Notes under the pieces: generated by a model | Told to the model about the DNA's origin: nothing | The model's database searches: none | The model's input: only the letters and a program-made list of their open reading frames with translations | Shown: in pieces, positions 49,279 to 59,976 of the stretch | How the letters are laid out: the number at the start of each line of letters is the position of its first letter | Numbering within the stretch: position 1 is the first letter of the stretch | Translations under genes and position numbers: made by a program | Assembly (NCBI GenBank): GCA_030680355.1 | Contig: JAUXVF010000016.1 | Location: forward strand, 1 to 64,000 | Source of the DNA: Caulobacter sp. | GTDB lineage: Bacteria > Pseudomonadota > Alphaproteobacteria > Caulobacterales > Caulobacteraceae | Length of the DNA stretch: 64,000 nucleotides | Reading direction: 5' to 3'

Positions 49279-50376
49279 TTAGCCCAGAGCGGCGGCGACG
49301 ACCAGATCGGCGAGCTTTTCCGCCGCGTCGGGGCGGGCCACCGAGCGCGCGGCCGCCGACATCCGGGCCAGACCGGCCGGGTCCTTGAGCAGGGCGTTGA
49401 GCGCGCCGGCCAGGCTGTCGACCGTCAACTCCTCCTCCGCCGCCACGGCCGCGGCGCCGACGTCCGACAGCAGTCTGGCGTTGAAGGTCTGATGGTCGTC
49501 GGCGGCGATCTTCAGCGGCGTCAGGATCGAGGGCCGCCCCGCCACGGCCAGTTCGCAGACCGTCGAGGCCCCGGCCCGACCGACCACCAGATGGGCCTGG
49601 CCCAGCCGGCCGGCCATGTCGCGGAAGAAGGGCGCCACCTCGGCCTTGACCAGGGCGTCGGCGTAGAGGCCGCGGGCCAGGTCCATCGACTCCTTGCGCG
49701 TCTGCTGCTGGACGTCGAGCCGGCCGCGGAGGTCCTCGGGCAGGCGCTGGATGGCCGCCGGGGTCAGTTCCGACAGCAGCCGGGCCCCCTGGCTGCCGCC
49801 GGTGATCAGCAGCCGGATCCGGCCGCCGGGTTCGGGCGGAATGTAGGGGACGTCAAAGAGGGCGCGGATTTCCGGGCGAACGGGATTGCCGACCACCCGG
49901 GCGCGGGCCTTCACCTTCGGCCTGGCCATTTCCAGCGTGGGGAAGGCGCAGGCCACCTCCGTGACATGCGGCGCCAGGAAGCGGTTCACACGGCCAAGGA
50001 CGGCGTTCTGCTCATGGATCACCGTCGGGCGACCCTGGCTGAGCGCGGCCAGCAGGGACGGCAGGGACGGATAGCCGCCGAACCCGACGACAACCGCGGG
50101 ATTCAGGCGTTTGAAGGCCTTGCGGGCCTGAAAGACGCCGCGCAGCACCGACAGGCCGGCCCCGGCCATGCCGATCGGGTCGCCGGCCCTGGCCGTCGCG
50201 GCCGCCAGGGTGATGCGGACATCGGCCGGGAACTTGTCGGCGTAGAGGGCGCCGCGCTCGTCGGTGGCGAGCAGAATGCGCCAGCCGCGCTTGATCAGTT
50301 CCTCGGCGAGCGCCTGGGCGGGGAACAGGTGACCCCCGGTGCCTCCGGCGGCGACAACAGCAATTCTTTCGGCCAT
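49279..50376 (-). CDS. murG: Lipid II synthase MurG
   Basis: A 365-residue GT-B glycosyltransferase that adds GlcNAc to lipid I on the cytoplasmic membrane face. The glycine-rich loop AAGGTGGHLFPAQALA near the N-terminus, GFGGYPSLP, ITGGSQGARLLSEL and GRAGASTVCELAVAGRPSIL (UDP-GlcNAc site) are all characteristic. It starts 9 bases after ftsW ends. Confidence 0.96.
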   Translation of the reverse strand: MAERIAVVAAGGTGGHLFPAQALAEELIKRGWRILLATDERGALYADKFPADVRITLAAATARAGDPIGMAGAGLSVLRGVFQARKAFKRLNPAVVVGFGGYPSLPSLLAALSQGRPTVIHEQNAVLGRVNRFLAPHVTEVACAFPTLEMARPKVKARARVVGNPVRPEIRALFDVPYIPPEPGGRIRLLITGGSQGARLLSELTPAAIQRLPEDLRGRLDVQQQTRKESMDLARGLYADALVKAEVAPFFRDMAGRLGQAHLVVGRAGASTVCELAVAGRPSILTPLKIAADDHQTFNARLLSDVGAAAVAAEEELTVDSLAGALNALLKDPAGLARMSAAARSVARPDAAEKLADLVVAAALG

Positions 50377-50385
50377 CGGCGGGTC

Positions 50386-51555
50386 TTACGCGAAGGCGCC
50401 GGCGCGGGCGAGGCCCTCGCTGGGCGTATAGGCGCCGGGCCGGCGGCGGGTCAGGCCGAGGGCCATGCCCAGGGTCAGCCCCATGGCCAGCATCGACGAG
50501 CCGCCATAGGAGATGAACGGCAGGGTCATGCCCTTGGTCGGGATCATGTTGAGGTTCACGGCGACATTGATCAGGGCCTGCTGGCCGACCAGAACGAACA
50601 GGCCCGCGGCCGCCACCTGTTCGAACGGATCGGACAGGCGCAGCGACTTGTAGAGGCCGCGCACGACCAGGAAGGCGAACAGGGCGATCAGGGCCAGGGA
50701 GAAGATCAGGCCGTATTCCTCGGCCAGGACCGAATAGGCGAAGTCGGTGTGCATGTCGGGCACGCCCCGTTTCATGACCCCCTCGCCCGGCCCCCGGCCG
50801 AACAGCCCGCCGGCCCAGATGGCTTCCGAGGCCTGGCTGATCTGGTGTTTGTCGGCCTTGTCCGGACTGAGGAAGTTGTCGACCCGCTGATGAACGTGGT
50901 CGAACAGGAAATAGGTGCTGCACAGGCCGGCGAAGGCCATGCCGCCCAGGACCATGATCCAGGACATCGGCACCCCGGCCATCCAGAAGGCGGCGCCGAA
51001 AGCCACGGTGATCAGCACCGTCTGGCCGACGTCCGGCTGGATCAGCAACAGCCCCACGGCCAGCAGGTAAAGGCAGAAGGCGATGAACACGCCCGGCACG
51101 CCCTCGCCCTTCTGGCCCTCGGCGAACATCCAGGCGACCAGGATGATCAGCGCCGGCTTCATGAACTCCGACGGCTGCAGGGTGAAGCCGGCCAGATGGA
51201 TCCAGCGCGTCGCCCCCTTGGCCTCATGACCGATGAACGGCAGGGCCGCCATCAGGATGATCATGGCCACGTAGACGAAGAAGGCCGCCCGCCGGATGTT
51301 GCGGGCCGACAGCATGGAAACGCCGATCAGGATCGCCACCGCCCCGATGCCGAACACGGTCTGGCGGATCGCGAAATGGAAGGCGTCGGAATAGTGGAGT
51401 CGTTCGGCGGCGGCGGGGCTGGTGCCGAATGACAGCAGGACGCCGAGCGCGATCAGGATGACCACCGTACCCAGCAGCCAGCGGTCCATGGTCCACCACC
51501 ACTGACCGACCGAGGTGCGGTCCGACCGCAGGAAGGCATGGGGGCTGTGGGTCAT
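50386..51555 (-). CDS. ftsW: Septal SEDS glycosyltransferase FtsW
   Basis: A 389-residue polytopic SEDS protein that polymerises septal peptidoglycan with FtsI. Key conserved parts are WIHLAGFTLQPSEFMKPALI, QPDVGQT, the extracellular HTDFAYSVLAEEYGLI loop and the C-terminal LPFISYGGSSMLA. The ATG at 51555 overlaps the murD stop (ATGA). Its place between murD and murG separates it from RodA at 2261-3415. Confidence 0.96.
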   Translation of the reverse strand: MTHSPHAFLRSDRTSVGQWWWTMDRWLLGTVVILIALGVLLSFGTSPAAAERLHYSDAFHFAIRQTVFGIGAVAILIGVSMLSARNIRRAAFFVYVAMIILMAALPFIGHEAKGATRWIHLAGFTLQPSEFMKPALIILVAWMFAEGQKGEGVPGVFIAFCLYLLAVGLLLIQPDVGQTVLITVAFGAAFWMAGVPMSWIMVLGGMAFAGLCSTYFLFDHVHQRVDNFLSPDKADKHQISQASEAIWAGGLFGRGPGEGVMKRGVPDMHTDFAYSVLAEEYGLIFSLALIALFAFLVVRGLYKSLRLSDPFEQVAAAGLFVLVGQQALINVAVNLNMIPTKGMTLPFISYGGSSMLAMGLTLGMALGLTRRRPGAYTPSEGLARAGAFA

Positions 51556-52967
51556 GCGCGCGCGCCCCTGGCCGCGGGCCGGCCGAGCGCCTCGACGGCG
51601 GACCGGAAGGCCTCGCCGCGGGCCTCGAAATCGGGAAACTGGTCGAACGAGGCGCAGGCCGGCGACAGCAGAACGATGGCGTCCTCGCCGCTGGCCAGGG
51701 CGTCGGCGTAGGCCGCCGCGGTGGCCGCCTCGATGGTCCCGCACCGGGTCACCGGCGCCTGGCCGTCCAGCACCCCGGCGAAGGACTCGGCGGCCGCCCC
51801 GATCAGGTAGGCCCCCGCGACCCGGGGGAACAGGTCGGCCAGCGGCGCGATGCCGTCGGCCTTGGGCTGGCCGCCGGCGATCCAGTAGACGCGCGGATAG
51901 CTGCTCAGGGCCTGGCGGGCGGCGTCGGCGTTGGTGGCCTTGGAATCGTTGATGAAGCGCACGCGGTTGACGGTGGCCACCGTCTCCATGCGATGGGCCA
52001 GGCCCGGGAAGGTCATCAGGCCCTCGGCGGCCTCCTCGGCCGGAATGCCGATGGCGCGGGCGGCGGCGTAGGCGGCCGCGGCGTTCTGCCAGTTGTGCCG
52101 ACCCGGCAGCGAACGGGCGCGCAGCAGGTCGGCGACCTCCATGACCCGGTCGCCGGTCGCGTCATAGAGGACGCCCTGGATGGCGTAGACGCCCCTCCCC
52201 ATCGAGCGGCTGGCGCTGATCGGCCAGATGGTGCGGTGGTTGGCGGCGGTGATCTCGGTGCAGATGCGCTGGCACCAGGCGTCATCGACGCCGATGATCG
52301 CGGTGTCGCCCTTGGTCTGGTTGAGCAGCACCCGCCGCTTGGCGTCGACATAGCCGTCCATGCCGCCGTGGCGGTCGAGGTGGTCGGGGGAGATGTTGAG
52401 CAGCACCGCCGCGTCGGGCTTGAGGCTGCTGGTCAGATCCAGCTGGTAGGACGAGGCCTCGAGCACATAGACGGCGCCGCCATGCATGTCGGGCAGGCCC
52501 AGGACGCCGACGCCGATATTGCCGCCGATGCGGGTGTCGCGGCCGGCGCTGGCGCAGATATGGCCGAGCAGGGCCGTGGTCGTCGACTTGCCGTTGGTGC
52601 CGGTGATCACCGCCACCCGGGGCCGTTTGTGGGCCGGGGCGGCGTTAACGACCCGGGCGAACAGCTCGATGTCGCCGAGAATCTCAACGCCCGCCGACCG
52701 GGCCCGCTCGACCGTCCAGTGCGGCGCGGGATGGGTCAGGGGCACGCCCGGCGACAACATCAGGGCCGCGAAGTCCGACCAGTCCGCCGTGCTCAGGTCG
52801 ACGACGGCAAAGCCCTCGGCCAGGGCGGCGGCGCGGCCGGCTTCCTGCTCGTCCCATACCGCCACCCTGGCGCCGCCGGCGACAAGCGCGCGCGCGGCCG
52901 TCAGCCCTGTTCGGCCAAGACCGAACACGGCGACCGTGCGTCCCTCGAAGCCACGGGCGGGAATCAT
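51552..52967 (-). CDS. murD: UDP-N-acetylmuramoyl-L-alanine--D-glutamate ligase
   Basis: A 471-residue Mur ligase adding D-Glu to the stem peptide. VAVFGLGRTGLTAARALV is the N-terminal UDP-binding loop, the ATP loop is ITGTNGKSTTTALLGHI, and RFINDSKATNADAARQAL and LLSPACASFDQFPDFEARG are family marks. The 3' end overlaps the ftsW start, and the ATG lies 16 bases after mraY. Confidence 0.96.
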   Translation of the reverse strand: MIPARGFEGRTVAVFGLGRTGLTAARALVAGGARVAVWDEQEAGRAAALAEGFAVVDLSTADWSDFAALMLSPGVPLTHPAPHWTVERARSAGVEILGDIELFARVVNAAPAHKRPRVAVITGTNGKSTTTALLGHICASAGRDTRIGGNIGVGVLGLPDMHGGAVYVLEASSYQLDLTSSLKPDAAVLLNISPDHLDRHGGMDGYVDAKRRVLLNQTKGDTAIIGVDDAWCQRICTEITAANHRTIWPISASRSMGRGVYAIQGVLYDATGDRVMEVADLLRARSLPGRHNWQNAAAAYAAARAIGIPAEEAAEGLMTFPGLAHRMETVATVNRVRFINDSKATNADAARQALSSYPRVYWIAGGQPKADGIAPLADLFPRVAGAYLIGAAAESFAGVLDGQAPVTRCGTIEAATAAAYADALASGEDAIVLLSPACASFDQFPDFEARGEAFRSAVEALGRPAARGARA

Positions 52968-52983
52968 GACCGGTCCGGCGCTC

Positions 52984-54084
52984 CTATCTCAGTTTCAGGG
53001 TTGCGAGGCCGATGAAGGCCAGCATCAGCGAGACGATCCAGAAGCGGATCACGACGGTCGATTCCGCCCAGCCCAGCTTCTCGAAATGATGGTGGATCGG
53101 GGCCATCAGGAAGATGCGTTTGCCGGTCTTCTTGAAGTAGGCGACCTGGATGATGACGCTGAGCAGCTCGGCGACGAACAGACCGCCGATGATGGCCAGC
53201 ACGATCTCGTGCTTGGTGGCCACCGCGATGGCGCCCAGGGCGCCGCCCAGGGCCAGCGAGCCGGTGTCGCCCATGAAGATCTTGGCCGGCGGGGCGTTGT
53301 ACCAGAGGAAGCCCAGACCGGCGCCGATCAGGGCGCCGCAGAACACCGCCAGCTCGCCTACCCCTGGCACGAAGTGAACCTGGAGATATTCGGCGAAGAC
53401 GTAGTTGCCGACCAGATAGGCGATCAGGCCCAGGGCCGCCGCCGCGATCATCACCGGCACGATGGCCAGGCCGTCGAGGCCGTCGGTGAAGTTCACCGCG
53501 TTCGAGAAGCCGACGATGACCACCGCGGCGAAGGCCATGTAGAACCAGCCGAGGTCGATCAGCAGGCGCTTGAACAGCGGGAAGGCCACCGAGGTCGAAA
53601 GCTCGGGGGCGTCGGGGGACTTGCCGGCGAACAGGATCAGCACGGCCACCGCCGCCAGGGCGATGGCGAACTGGATGAACAGCTTCATCCGCGCCGACAC
53701 GCCCGCCGTGGTCTGTTTGGTGACCTTGTCGTAGTCGTCCATGAAGCCGAGCAGGCCGTAGCCGACCGTGACCATCAGAACGACCCAGACATAGACGTTG
53801 CTCAGGTTGGCCCAGAGCAGGGTGCCGCCGACCAGGCCGGCCAGGATCATCAGCCCGCCCATGGTCGGGGTGCCGGCCTTTTCGAGCACATGGCGCTCGA
53901 TGCCTTCCTTGCGGATCGGCTGGCCCTTGCCCTGTTTGGCGCGCATCCAGCCGATGAAGCGCGAGCCCATCGCCACGGCGATGATAAAGCCCGTCGCCGT
54001 CGCCATGCCGGTCCGGAACGTCAGGTATTTCAATAGATTGAGCAGGGGAACGGAATCCCTCCACTCGGCCAGAACTTGCAGCAT
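52984..54084 (-). CDS. mraY: Phospho-N-acetylmuramoyl-pentapeptide transferase
   Basis: A 366-residue membrane enzyme with ten helices that moves phospho-MurNAc-pentapeptide to undecaprenyl phosphate (lipid I). The Asp-rich loops are visible: [30 protein letters not shown] and [20 protein letters not shown]. The His motif [13 protein letters not shown] is near the C-terminus. The ATG at 54084 shares one base with the murF stop (TGATG). Confidence 0.97.
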   Translation of the reverse strand: MLQVLAEWRDSVPLLNLLKYLTFRTGMATATGFIIAVAMGSRFIGWMRAKQGKGQPIRKEGIERHVLEKAGTPTMGGLMILAGLVGGTLLWANLSNVYVWVVLMVTVGYGLLGFMDDYDKVTKQTTAGVSARMKLFIQFAIALAAVAVLILFAGKSPDAPELSTSVAFPLFKRLLIDLGWFYMAFAAVVIVGFSNAVNFTDGLDGLAIVPVMIAAAALGLIAYLVGNYVFAEYLQVHFVPGVGELAVFCGALIGAGLGFLWYNAPPAKIFMGDTGSLALGGALGAIAVATKHEIVLAIIGGLFVAELLSVIIQVAYFKKTGKRIFLMAPIHHHFEKLGWAESTVVIRFWIVSLMLAFIGLATLKLR

Positions 54085-55475
54085 CAGGCCGCTTCCCCCC
54101 TGTCGTCGAGCGCAGCCAGAACCGACGCGATCACGCTCGCCCGGCTGCCGTTCGATCCTTTGACCATGACCAGATCGCCCGGCCCCACCGCCGCGGCGAC
54201 GTGCGGCGCGAGATCGACCGCGGCTTCCGCGTAGCCACCTCTGCGAGTCGGCGGAAGGGCGTCCCACAATGATTTCATCATCGGCCCGGCGCAGAACACC
54301 AGGTCGACGTCGGCCTCCGCGATCGGTCCGGCCAGGCGCGCGTGGTAGGCTGGCGCTTCCGAGCCCAGCTCCAGCATGTCGGTCAGGGCGACGATGCGTC
54401 GCGTCCCGTCCCGCCGGCCGCCGAGCGTCTTCAGGGCCGAGACCATCGACACCGGATTGGCGTTGTAGCTCTCGTCGATCAGGGTGAAGGCCCCGCCGGC
54501 GATATGAATGACTTTTTCGGCTCCCCGCCCGGCCAGCGGCGAGAACACGGCCAAAGCGGCCAGGGCCGTTTTCCGGTCGACGCCCATGGCCTCGAGGGTC
54601 AGGAGCGCACACAGGCTGTTGGGGCCCCAGTGCAGGCCGGACTGAAGCAGCGGGAACGCGAGGGTCTCGCCCCCGATCACGGCCCGGACCACGGCCCCGC
54701 CGTCGGTCGCGGTGAAGTCGAGCAGGCGGGCGTCGCACGCCTCACCCGCGCCGAACGAGGCGACCCGCGCCCCGGCCGCGACAGCCCGACCGCTGAGCAG
54801 GTCGAACCAGGGGTTGTCGGCGTTCAGCACCGCCACGCCGCCCGGCTCGATCCCGTCAAAGATCTCGGCCTTGGCCTGGGCGATGCCGGTTTCGCCGTCG
54901 GGGAAGTTCTCGATGTGAACCGGACCGACGGTGGTCACCACGGCGACATGGGGCCGCACGAGGCGCGACAGGGGCGTGATCTCGTCGGCGTGGTTCATGC
55001 CGATCTCGAACACCGCCCGCTCCGTAGCGCGGGGCATCCGGGCCAGGGTCAGCGGCACGCCGATGTGGTTGTTGTAGGACTTGACCGAGGCGTGCCAGCG
55101 GCCCGCCAGGGCCAGGCCGGCGGCCACGGCCTGGGTGACGCTGGTCTTGCCCACCGAGCCGGTGATCGCCGCCCGCCGCGCCGGAGCGCGGTCACGGGCG
55201 GCCGCGCCCATGGCCTCGAGCGCCGCCAGGGTGTCGGCGACCAGGACGTGCGGGCCGTCAACCGTGGCCGAGGCCAGCAGACCCGCCGCCCCCGCCTGCA
55301 GCGCGCCCGGGGCAAACAGATGGCCGTCGCGTTCGCCGGCCAGGGCCACGAACAGATCGCCGGTCGTGACGTCCCGGCTGTCGATGGAGACGCCGGAAAC
55401 CTCGAATGAGCCGCCAACCACCCGGCCGCCGGTGACGGCGGCGATCTCGGCCGATGTCCAGAGCGCGTCAGCCAT
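54084..55475 (-). CDS. murF: UDP-MurNAc-tripeptide--D-alanyl-D-alanine ligase
   Basis: A 463-residue Mur ligase that adds the Ddl product D-Ala-D-Ala. The ATP loop is [42 protein letters not shown] and [15 protein letters not shown] are signature segments. The ATG at 55475 gives the usual N-terminus ([12 protein letters not shown]) and overlaps the murE stop by 8 bases. The open frame continues upstream inside murE but is not used. Confidence 0.96.
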   Translation of the reverse strand: MADALWTSAEIAAVTGGRVVGGSFEVSGVSIDSRDVTTGDLFVALAGERDGHLFAPGALQAGAAGLLASATVDGPHVLVADTLAALEAMGAAARDRAPARRAAITGSVGKTSVTQAVAAGLALAGRWHASVKSYNNHIGVPLTLARMPRATERAVFEIGMNHADEITPLSRLVRPHVAVVTTVGPVHIENFPDGETGIAQAKAEIFDGIEPGGVAVLNADNPWFDLLSGRAVAAGARVASFGAGEACDARLLDFTATDGGAVVRAVIGGETLAFPLLQSGLHWGPNSLCALLTLEAMGVDRKTALAALAVFSPLAGRGAEKVIHIAGGAFTLIDESYNANPVSMVSALKTLGGRRDGTRRIVALTDMLELGSEAPAYHARLAGPIAEADVDLVFCAGPMMKSLWDALPPTRRGGYAEAAVDLAPHVAAAVGPGDLVMVKGSNGSRASVIASVLAALDDRGEAA

Positions 55476-56931
55476 GGGCCATCTCCAGACCCAGGGCCGC
55501 GGCTGTTTCCACCACGTCGTCGAAGGGGTGGGTGACGCCGGCGACGAGCTGACCCTGTTCATGACCCTTGCCGGCGACGACGAGAACATCGCCGGGACCC
55601 AGCAGCGCCGCCGCCGCAGCGATGGCCTGGCGGCGGTCGCCGATGTCGCGCGCGCCGGAGGCGGCGGCGAGGATCTCGGCCCGGATCGTGGCCGGCGCTT
55701 CGGAGCGCGGATTGTCGTCGGTGACGATGGCGACGTCGGCGAGGCGGGCGGCGATGCCGCCCATCAGGGCGCGTTTGCCGCGATCACGGTCGCCGCCGGC
55801 GCCGAAGACGAGGATCAGCCGGCCCGCCGTGTGCGGACGCAGGGCGGTCAGCACCGTCTCCAGCCCGTCGGGGGTATGGGCGTAGTCGACATAGGCGTCG
55901 CCGCCGCGGGGTCCGACGCCGACATGCTGCAGACGGCCGGGGGCGCCCTTGAGATGTTCCAGCGCCGCCAGCACCGCGCCGGCCGGCTCGCCGGCGGCGA
56001 TGCACAGCCCGGCCGCGACCAGGGCGTTCTCGGCCTGGAAGGCGCCGGCGAGCGGCAACAGGATCTCGAACCGCCGACCGTCATGGTCGATGGACAGCGC
56101 CTGACCATCCGGCCGGGCCTGTCGGTCGCGGAGATGCAGCCCCTCGCCCGCCGCGCCCGTCGACAGGATCGCGTGGTCGGAGGCGGACGCCGCCGAGGCG
56201 AAGGCGGCGAACTGGTCGCTGTCGGCGTTGAGGACCGCCGTGGCGCCGGGCGGAAGCAGGGTCTCGAACAGCCGCAGCTTCGCGGCCCGGTAGACGCCCA
56301 TGGTGCCGTGATAGTCGAGATGGTCCTGGGTCAGGTTGAGGAACCCGGCCGCGGTCAGCCGCACGCCGTCCAGTCGCCGCTGGTCGACGCCGTGCGACGA
56401 CGCCTCAAGCGCCAGATGGGTGACGCCCTGCGCGGTCAGCCGGGCCATCAGCTCAGCCAGTTCGGCCGCGTCCGGCGTGGTCAGGCCCGGCGGGGTGACC
56501 TGAACATCGGCCGCGCCGGATGCAGACACCGTCACCCCCAGGGTGCCCATGCTGGCCGCCTTGCGCCCGAGCCGGGCGAAGATCTGGCGGCAGAAGGTGG
56601 CCACCGAGGTCTTGCCGTTGGTGCCGGTGACCGCGACGCAGACCGCCGGCTGATCGCGCCAGAAGGCCGCGGCGGCCAGGGCGTAGGCGCGTCTCAGGTC
56701 GGCGGCGTGAACCACGGGTGTCGTCGCAAGGCTGACGTCGTCGGGCGCGAGCACGGCCGCCGCGCCGGCAGCCACGGCGGCGTCGATGAATTTGCGGCCG
56801 TCCACCTTCGACCCCGGCAGGGCGGCGAACAGGAAGCCCGGCCGCACCTGGCGGCTGTCGGCGGTGACGCCGGTGATGACCGGATCGACAACCTGGGCCT
56901 GGCCCATGAGCGTGGAGAGATGCGGGCTCAC
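55468..56931 (-). CDS. murE: UDP-MurNAc-L-alanyl-D-glutamate--2,6-diaminopimelate ligase
   Basis: A 487-residue Mur ligase. The ATP loop is VTGTNGKTSVATFC, and the diaminopimelate specificity motif DNPR is present in TDDNPRSEAPATI, so the wall contains m-DAP. VTADSRQVRPGFLFAALPG marks the N-terminal domain and EASSHGVDQRRLDGV is conserved. The start is GTG 56931 and overlaps the ftsI stop (GTGA). Confidence 0.97.
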   Translation of the reverse strand: MSPHLSTLMGQAQVVDPVITGVTADSRQVRPGFLFAALPGSKVDGRKFIDAAVAAGAAAVLAPDDVSLATTPVVHAADLRRAYALAAAAFWRDQPAVCVAVTGTNGKTSVATFCRQIFARLGRKAASMGTLGVTVSASGAADVQVTPPGLTTPDAAELAELMARLTAQGVTHLALEASSHGVDQRRLDGVRLTAAGFLNLTQDHLDYHGTMGVYRAAKLRLFETLLPPGATAVLNADSDQFAAFASAASASDHAILSTGAAGEGLHLRDRQARPDGQALSIDHDGRRFEILLPLAGAFQAENALVAAGLCIAAGEPAGAVLAALEHLKGAPGRLQHVGVGPRGGDAYVDYAHTPDGLETVLTALRPHTAGRLILVFGAGGDRDRGKRALMGGIAARLADVAIVTDDNPRSEAPATIRAEILAAASGARDIGDRRQAIAAAAALLGPGDVLVVAGKGHEQGQLVAGVTHPFDDVVETAAALGLEMAHG

Positions 56932-58679
56932 AGCGCCGTCTCCGGCTGGGCGGCAGCGCCCGAGCCGCTGGCGACGCGGGTGACGGGGACCGGCGCGGTC
57001 ATGTGGCGCGGGACGCCCAGGAAGGGCGCGATACGGTCGATCGTGCGCCCCACCGCCGGCGCGGCGACCCAGCCGCCGGTGCGGATGCCGCCCTTGGGCT
57101 CGTCGAGCAACACCAGCACGAAATAACGGTCCGCCCCGATCGGCCCGTCGGTCGGGAAGACGGCGGCGAAGGAGCCCACCTGTTTGTAGCTGCTGTAGCC
57201 GCGGATGGCGGGGTCGTACTTCTCGCCGGTGCCGGTCTTGCCGCCGACCGACAGACCCGGCGCGTCGGCCTTGCGGCCGGTGCCCTGGACGACGTTGTCG
57301 CGCATGATCTGCAACATGGCGATCGAGGTCGCTTCGGTCATCACCCGATTGCCGCGGGGCCGGAAGCCCGGCGCGAGCTTGCGGATGGTCAGCGGGATCA
57401 TCTCGCCGCCGTTGAGAATGGCGCCCATCGCCTGGGCCAGGGTCAGCGGCGAGACATTGATGCCATGGCCGAACGAGACGCTGGCGATGTCGTCATCGTC
57501 CCATTTCTTCGGCGTCAGCGGACGGGCCGATTCAAGAAGCTCGACCTGGGCCCGGCGGGTCAGGCCGAGCGCCACGAAATAGGCCGAGAGCCGGTCATTG
57601 CCGATCGCCTGGGCGAGCAGCGCGGTGCCGATGTTGGAGGAGTGGTTGAACACCTCGCGCAGGGTCAGGATGCGGTTGGTGCCGTGATAGTCGTGGATCG
57701 TGCGGTAGCCCATCTTCAGCGGCTGCCGCGCATCGTAGACGGACTCCGGCGTCGCCGCGTGGGTGTCCAGGCCGATGGCCACGGTGAAGGCCTTGAAGGT
57801 CGAGCCCATCTCGAACACCGAGGCCGCGGCCCGGTTCAGCTTCTGCTCCGGCGTCGCGCGCTGCTGGCTGTTGGGGTCGAAATCCGGCCAGCTGGCCATG
57901 GCCAGGATCTCGCCGGTGTGGATGTTGGTGATCAGGCCCACGGCCCCGTTGGGGTGGTACTCCTCGGCCGCGGCGGCGAGCTCTTCCTCCAGCGCCGCCT
58001 GGACCCGGACATCGATAGACAGGGCGACCGGCTGGCCGATGCCGCCGGCCTTGAGAATGTCGGCCTGCAGGCCCCGCTCGGCGCCCGCCAGACTGACGCC
58101 GCCCTTTTCGGTGAAACCGATCAGATGGGCGGCCATCGGGCCCAAGGGATAGACGCGGCGCTCCTCGGGCTCGAAGATCATGCCCGGCAGGCCCAGGTCA
58201 TGGACGCGGGCGCGCTCGTCCGGCGTCAGCCCGCCGATCAGGAAGGCGCGCTTCTTGGCGCCCAGAGCGCGGTCGATCTGTTTGGGCGTCAGCTGCGGCA
58301 GCGCGCCGAGCAAGGCCTGCCGGGTGTCGCTCCGGCTCCAGACGTCCCGGGTATCGAGGGACAGGGAGAAATGGACCAGGTTGACGGCCAGCAGCCGTCC
58401 CTGCCGGTCCACCAGGTCCGCCCGCTGGGGATTGCCGGCCGCCGCACCGTCGCCGCGACCGTTCTTGGCCAGGGTCGCCGACCAGACCGCGCCGCCCGCC
58501 ATGGTGCAGAAGCCCAGGGCGAACACCGCCAGGACCACGAAGATGCGGATGCGGGTGTCGTTCTCGGCCCGGCCGTCCGCGTGGGCCCGCTCGAAGGCGT
58601 GCTCGACCCGCCAGACGCGCTCAATGATCCAGCGCCAGAACAGCGGGTACCGGTGGGGGGCGAGGTCGGACAGGCTCAT
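56928..58679 (-). CDS. ftsI: Septal transpeptidase FtsI (PBP3)
   Basis: A 583-residue class B PBP that cross-links septal peptidoglycan with FtsW. One membrane helix (about 45-67), a PBP dimerisation domain (RADLVDRQGRLLAVNL) and a transpeptidase domain. The catalytic motifs are Ser293 (MGSTFKAF), SSN at 347-349 and KTGT at 481-484. No C-terminal processing site was identified. The ATG at 58679 overlaps the ftsL stop, and the stop overlaps the murE start. Confidence 0.97.
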   Translation of the reverse strand: MSLSDLAPHRYPLFWRWIIERVWRVEHAFERAHADGRAENDTRIRIFVVLAVFALGFCTMAGGAVWSATLAKNGRGDGAAAGNPQRADLVDRQGRLLAVNLVHFSLSLDTRDVWSRSDTRQALLGALPQLTPKQIDRALGAKKRAFLIGGLTPDERARVHDLGLPGMIFEPEERRVYPLGPMAAHLIGFTEKGGVSLAGAERGLQADILKAGGIGQPVALSIDVRVQAALEEELAAAAEEYHPNGAVGLITNIHTGEILAMASWPDFDPNSQQRATPEQKLNRAAASVFEMGSTFKAFTVAIGLDTHAATPESVYDARQPLKMGYRTIHDYHGTNRILTLREVFNHSSNIGTALLAQAIGNDRLSAYFVALGLTRRAQVELLESARPLTPKKWDDDDIASVSFGHGINVSPLTLAQAMGAILNGGEMIPLTIRKLAPGFRPRGNRVMTEATSIAMLQIMRDNVVQGTGRKADAPGLSVGGKTGTGEKYDPAIRGYSSYKQVGSFAAVFPTDGPIGADRYFVLVLLDEPKGGIRTGGWVAAPAVGRTIDRIAPFLGVPRHMTAPVPVTRVASGSGAAAQPETAL

Positions 58680-59041
58680 GGGACGGGCAGGCTCCCCGTC
58701 GAGACCGGGTGCGCCGTCGGCCGGGCCGCCGACGCGATCTGGTCCAGCGAGTCGATGCTCGCCTCCTGTGTCGCGGTGACGGGCTTCAGATCCAGATAAG
58801 CGCGGGAGAGCCGCTCCAGCCGCTCCGGCTGCTCCAGATGGGCGACCTCGGCCTCGAGCAGCCGGATGCGGGCCCGCTGCTTGCCGATGTCGCGCTCGAC
58901 CTGGCTGATTTCGCTGCGTTGGTGGCCGGCGATGACCTTGGCCAGGTTCACGCTCACGGCCAGGACCAGAAGGCTGGCGCCGAGCACGATGTTGATCGTC
59001 CTGAAGCCGCGAACCCGGTGCCTGAACAGGAACAGACTCAC
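58676..59041 (-). CDS. ftsL: Cell division protein FtsL
   Basis: A 121-residue bitopic protein: a short basic N-terminus, one membrane helix (about 15-35, [19 protein letters not shown]) and a periplasmic leucine-zipper-like coiled coil ([20 protein letters not shown]). It forms a complex with FtsQ and a FtsB-like protein and activates FtsWI. It starts at GTG 59041 overlapping the rsmH stop, and overlaps ftsI. The identification relies on topology and position, as FtsL is weakly conserved. Confidence 0.88.
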   Translation of the reverse strand: MSLFLFRHRVRGFRTINIVLGASLLVLAVSVNLAKVIAGHQRSEISQVERDIGKQRARIRLLEAEVAHLEQPERLERLSRAYLDLKPVTATQEASIDSLDQIASAARPTAHPVSTGSLPVP

Positions 59042-59976
59042 GCCGCGTCCCTCCAGGCCGGGGCCTCGGTGCGAACGCCGGCGCGCAGCTTGGCCGAGCG
59101 GGCGCGGGGATTAGCCGCGATCTCGGCGTCACCGGGGTCTCTCGCGCCCTTGAACGGCAGGGTGAAGGTCGGCGCGGGCCCGCCCACGATCGGCGGGGCG
59201 TGGCGCGAGCCGCCCGGCAGCTGACCGGCCCGGGCGGTGAAGAAGGCCTTCACGATGCGGTCTTCAAGCGAATGGAAGGTGACGACGGCCAGGCGGCCGC
59301 CGACCTTGAGGATCTTCTCGGCGGCCACCAGGCCCGCCTCGAGCTCGGTCAGCTCTTCATTGACCGCGATGCGCAGGGCCTGAAAGGTCTTGGTCGCGGG
59401 ATGGACCTTGGCCCCCCGGCGGCCGCCCAGGGCGCGCTCGACGACCTCGGCCAGGTCCAGGGTGCGTTCGAAAGGACGCTCGGCGCGGCGACGGACCAGG
59501 AAGGAAGCGATGCGGCGGCTCTGACGCTCGTCGCCATAGAGCCAGATGATCCGCGCCAGCTCGGCCTGTTCGGCGCCGTTGACCAGATCGGCGGCCGTCT
59601 GACCCTTGTCGCTCATCCGCATGTCGAGCGGACCGTCGCGCATGAAGGAAAAGCCGCGATCGGCCTCGTCCAGCTGCATCGACGAGACGCCGATATCGAG
59701 CGCCACGCCATCGACCGAGCCCGGCTCGAAGTAATCGGCCATCCGGGAGAACCGGGCCTCGATCAGCTTGAAGCGGCCCGTGGCCATCAGCGGCTCGGCG
59801 AAGCGGCCGGCCGAGGGGTCTCGGTCAAAGGCCGTGACCTGGGCGCCGGCGTCGAGAAAGGCGCGCGCATAACCGCCCGCGCCGAAGGTGCCGTCCACGA
59901 TGAGGTCGCCCGCTCCCGGGCGCAGCACGTCAACGACCTCGCTCAGGAGCACCGACACATGGGACGGCGCGGTCAT
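59038..59976 (-). CDS. rsmH: 16S rRNA (cytosine(1402)-N(4))-methyltransferase RsmH
   Basis: A 312-residue SAM enzyme modifying C1402 in the ribosomal P site (former MraW). [16 protein letters not shown] at the N-terminus, the SAM loop [52 protein letters not shown] and [15 protein letters not shown] are typical. The ATG at 59976 overlaps the mraZ stop (ATGA), and the stop overlaps the ftsL GTG. Confidence 0.97.
   Translation of the reverse strand: MTAPSHVSVLLSEVVDVLRPGAGDLIVDGTFGAGGYARAFLDAGAQVTAFDRDPSAGRFAEPLMATGRFKLIEARFSRMADYFEPGSVDGVALDIGVSSMQLDEADRGFSFMRDGPLDMRMSDKGQTAADLVNGAEQAELARIIWLYGDERQSRRIASFLVRRRAERPFERTLDLAEVVERALGGRRGAKVHPATKTFQALRIAVNEELTELEAGLVAAEKILKVGGRLAVVTFHSLEDRIVKAFFTARAGQLPGGSRHAPPIVGGPAPTFTLPFKGARDPGDAEIAANPRARSAKLRAGVRTEAPAWRDAA

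Noticed and set aside
48001..51432. A 1143-codon open frame on the plus strand, antisense to murC, murG and ftsW
   Set aside because: The minus strand encodes three certain Mur/Fts proteins here. The plus-strand translation is Gly/His/Gln/Asp-rich low complexity typical of antisense frames in GC-rich DNA.
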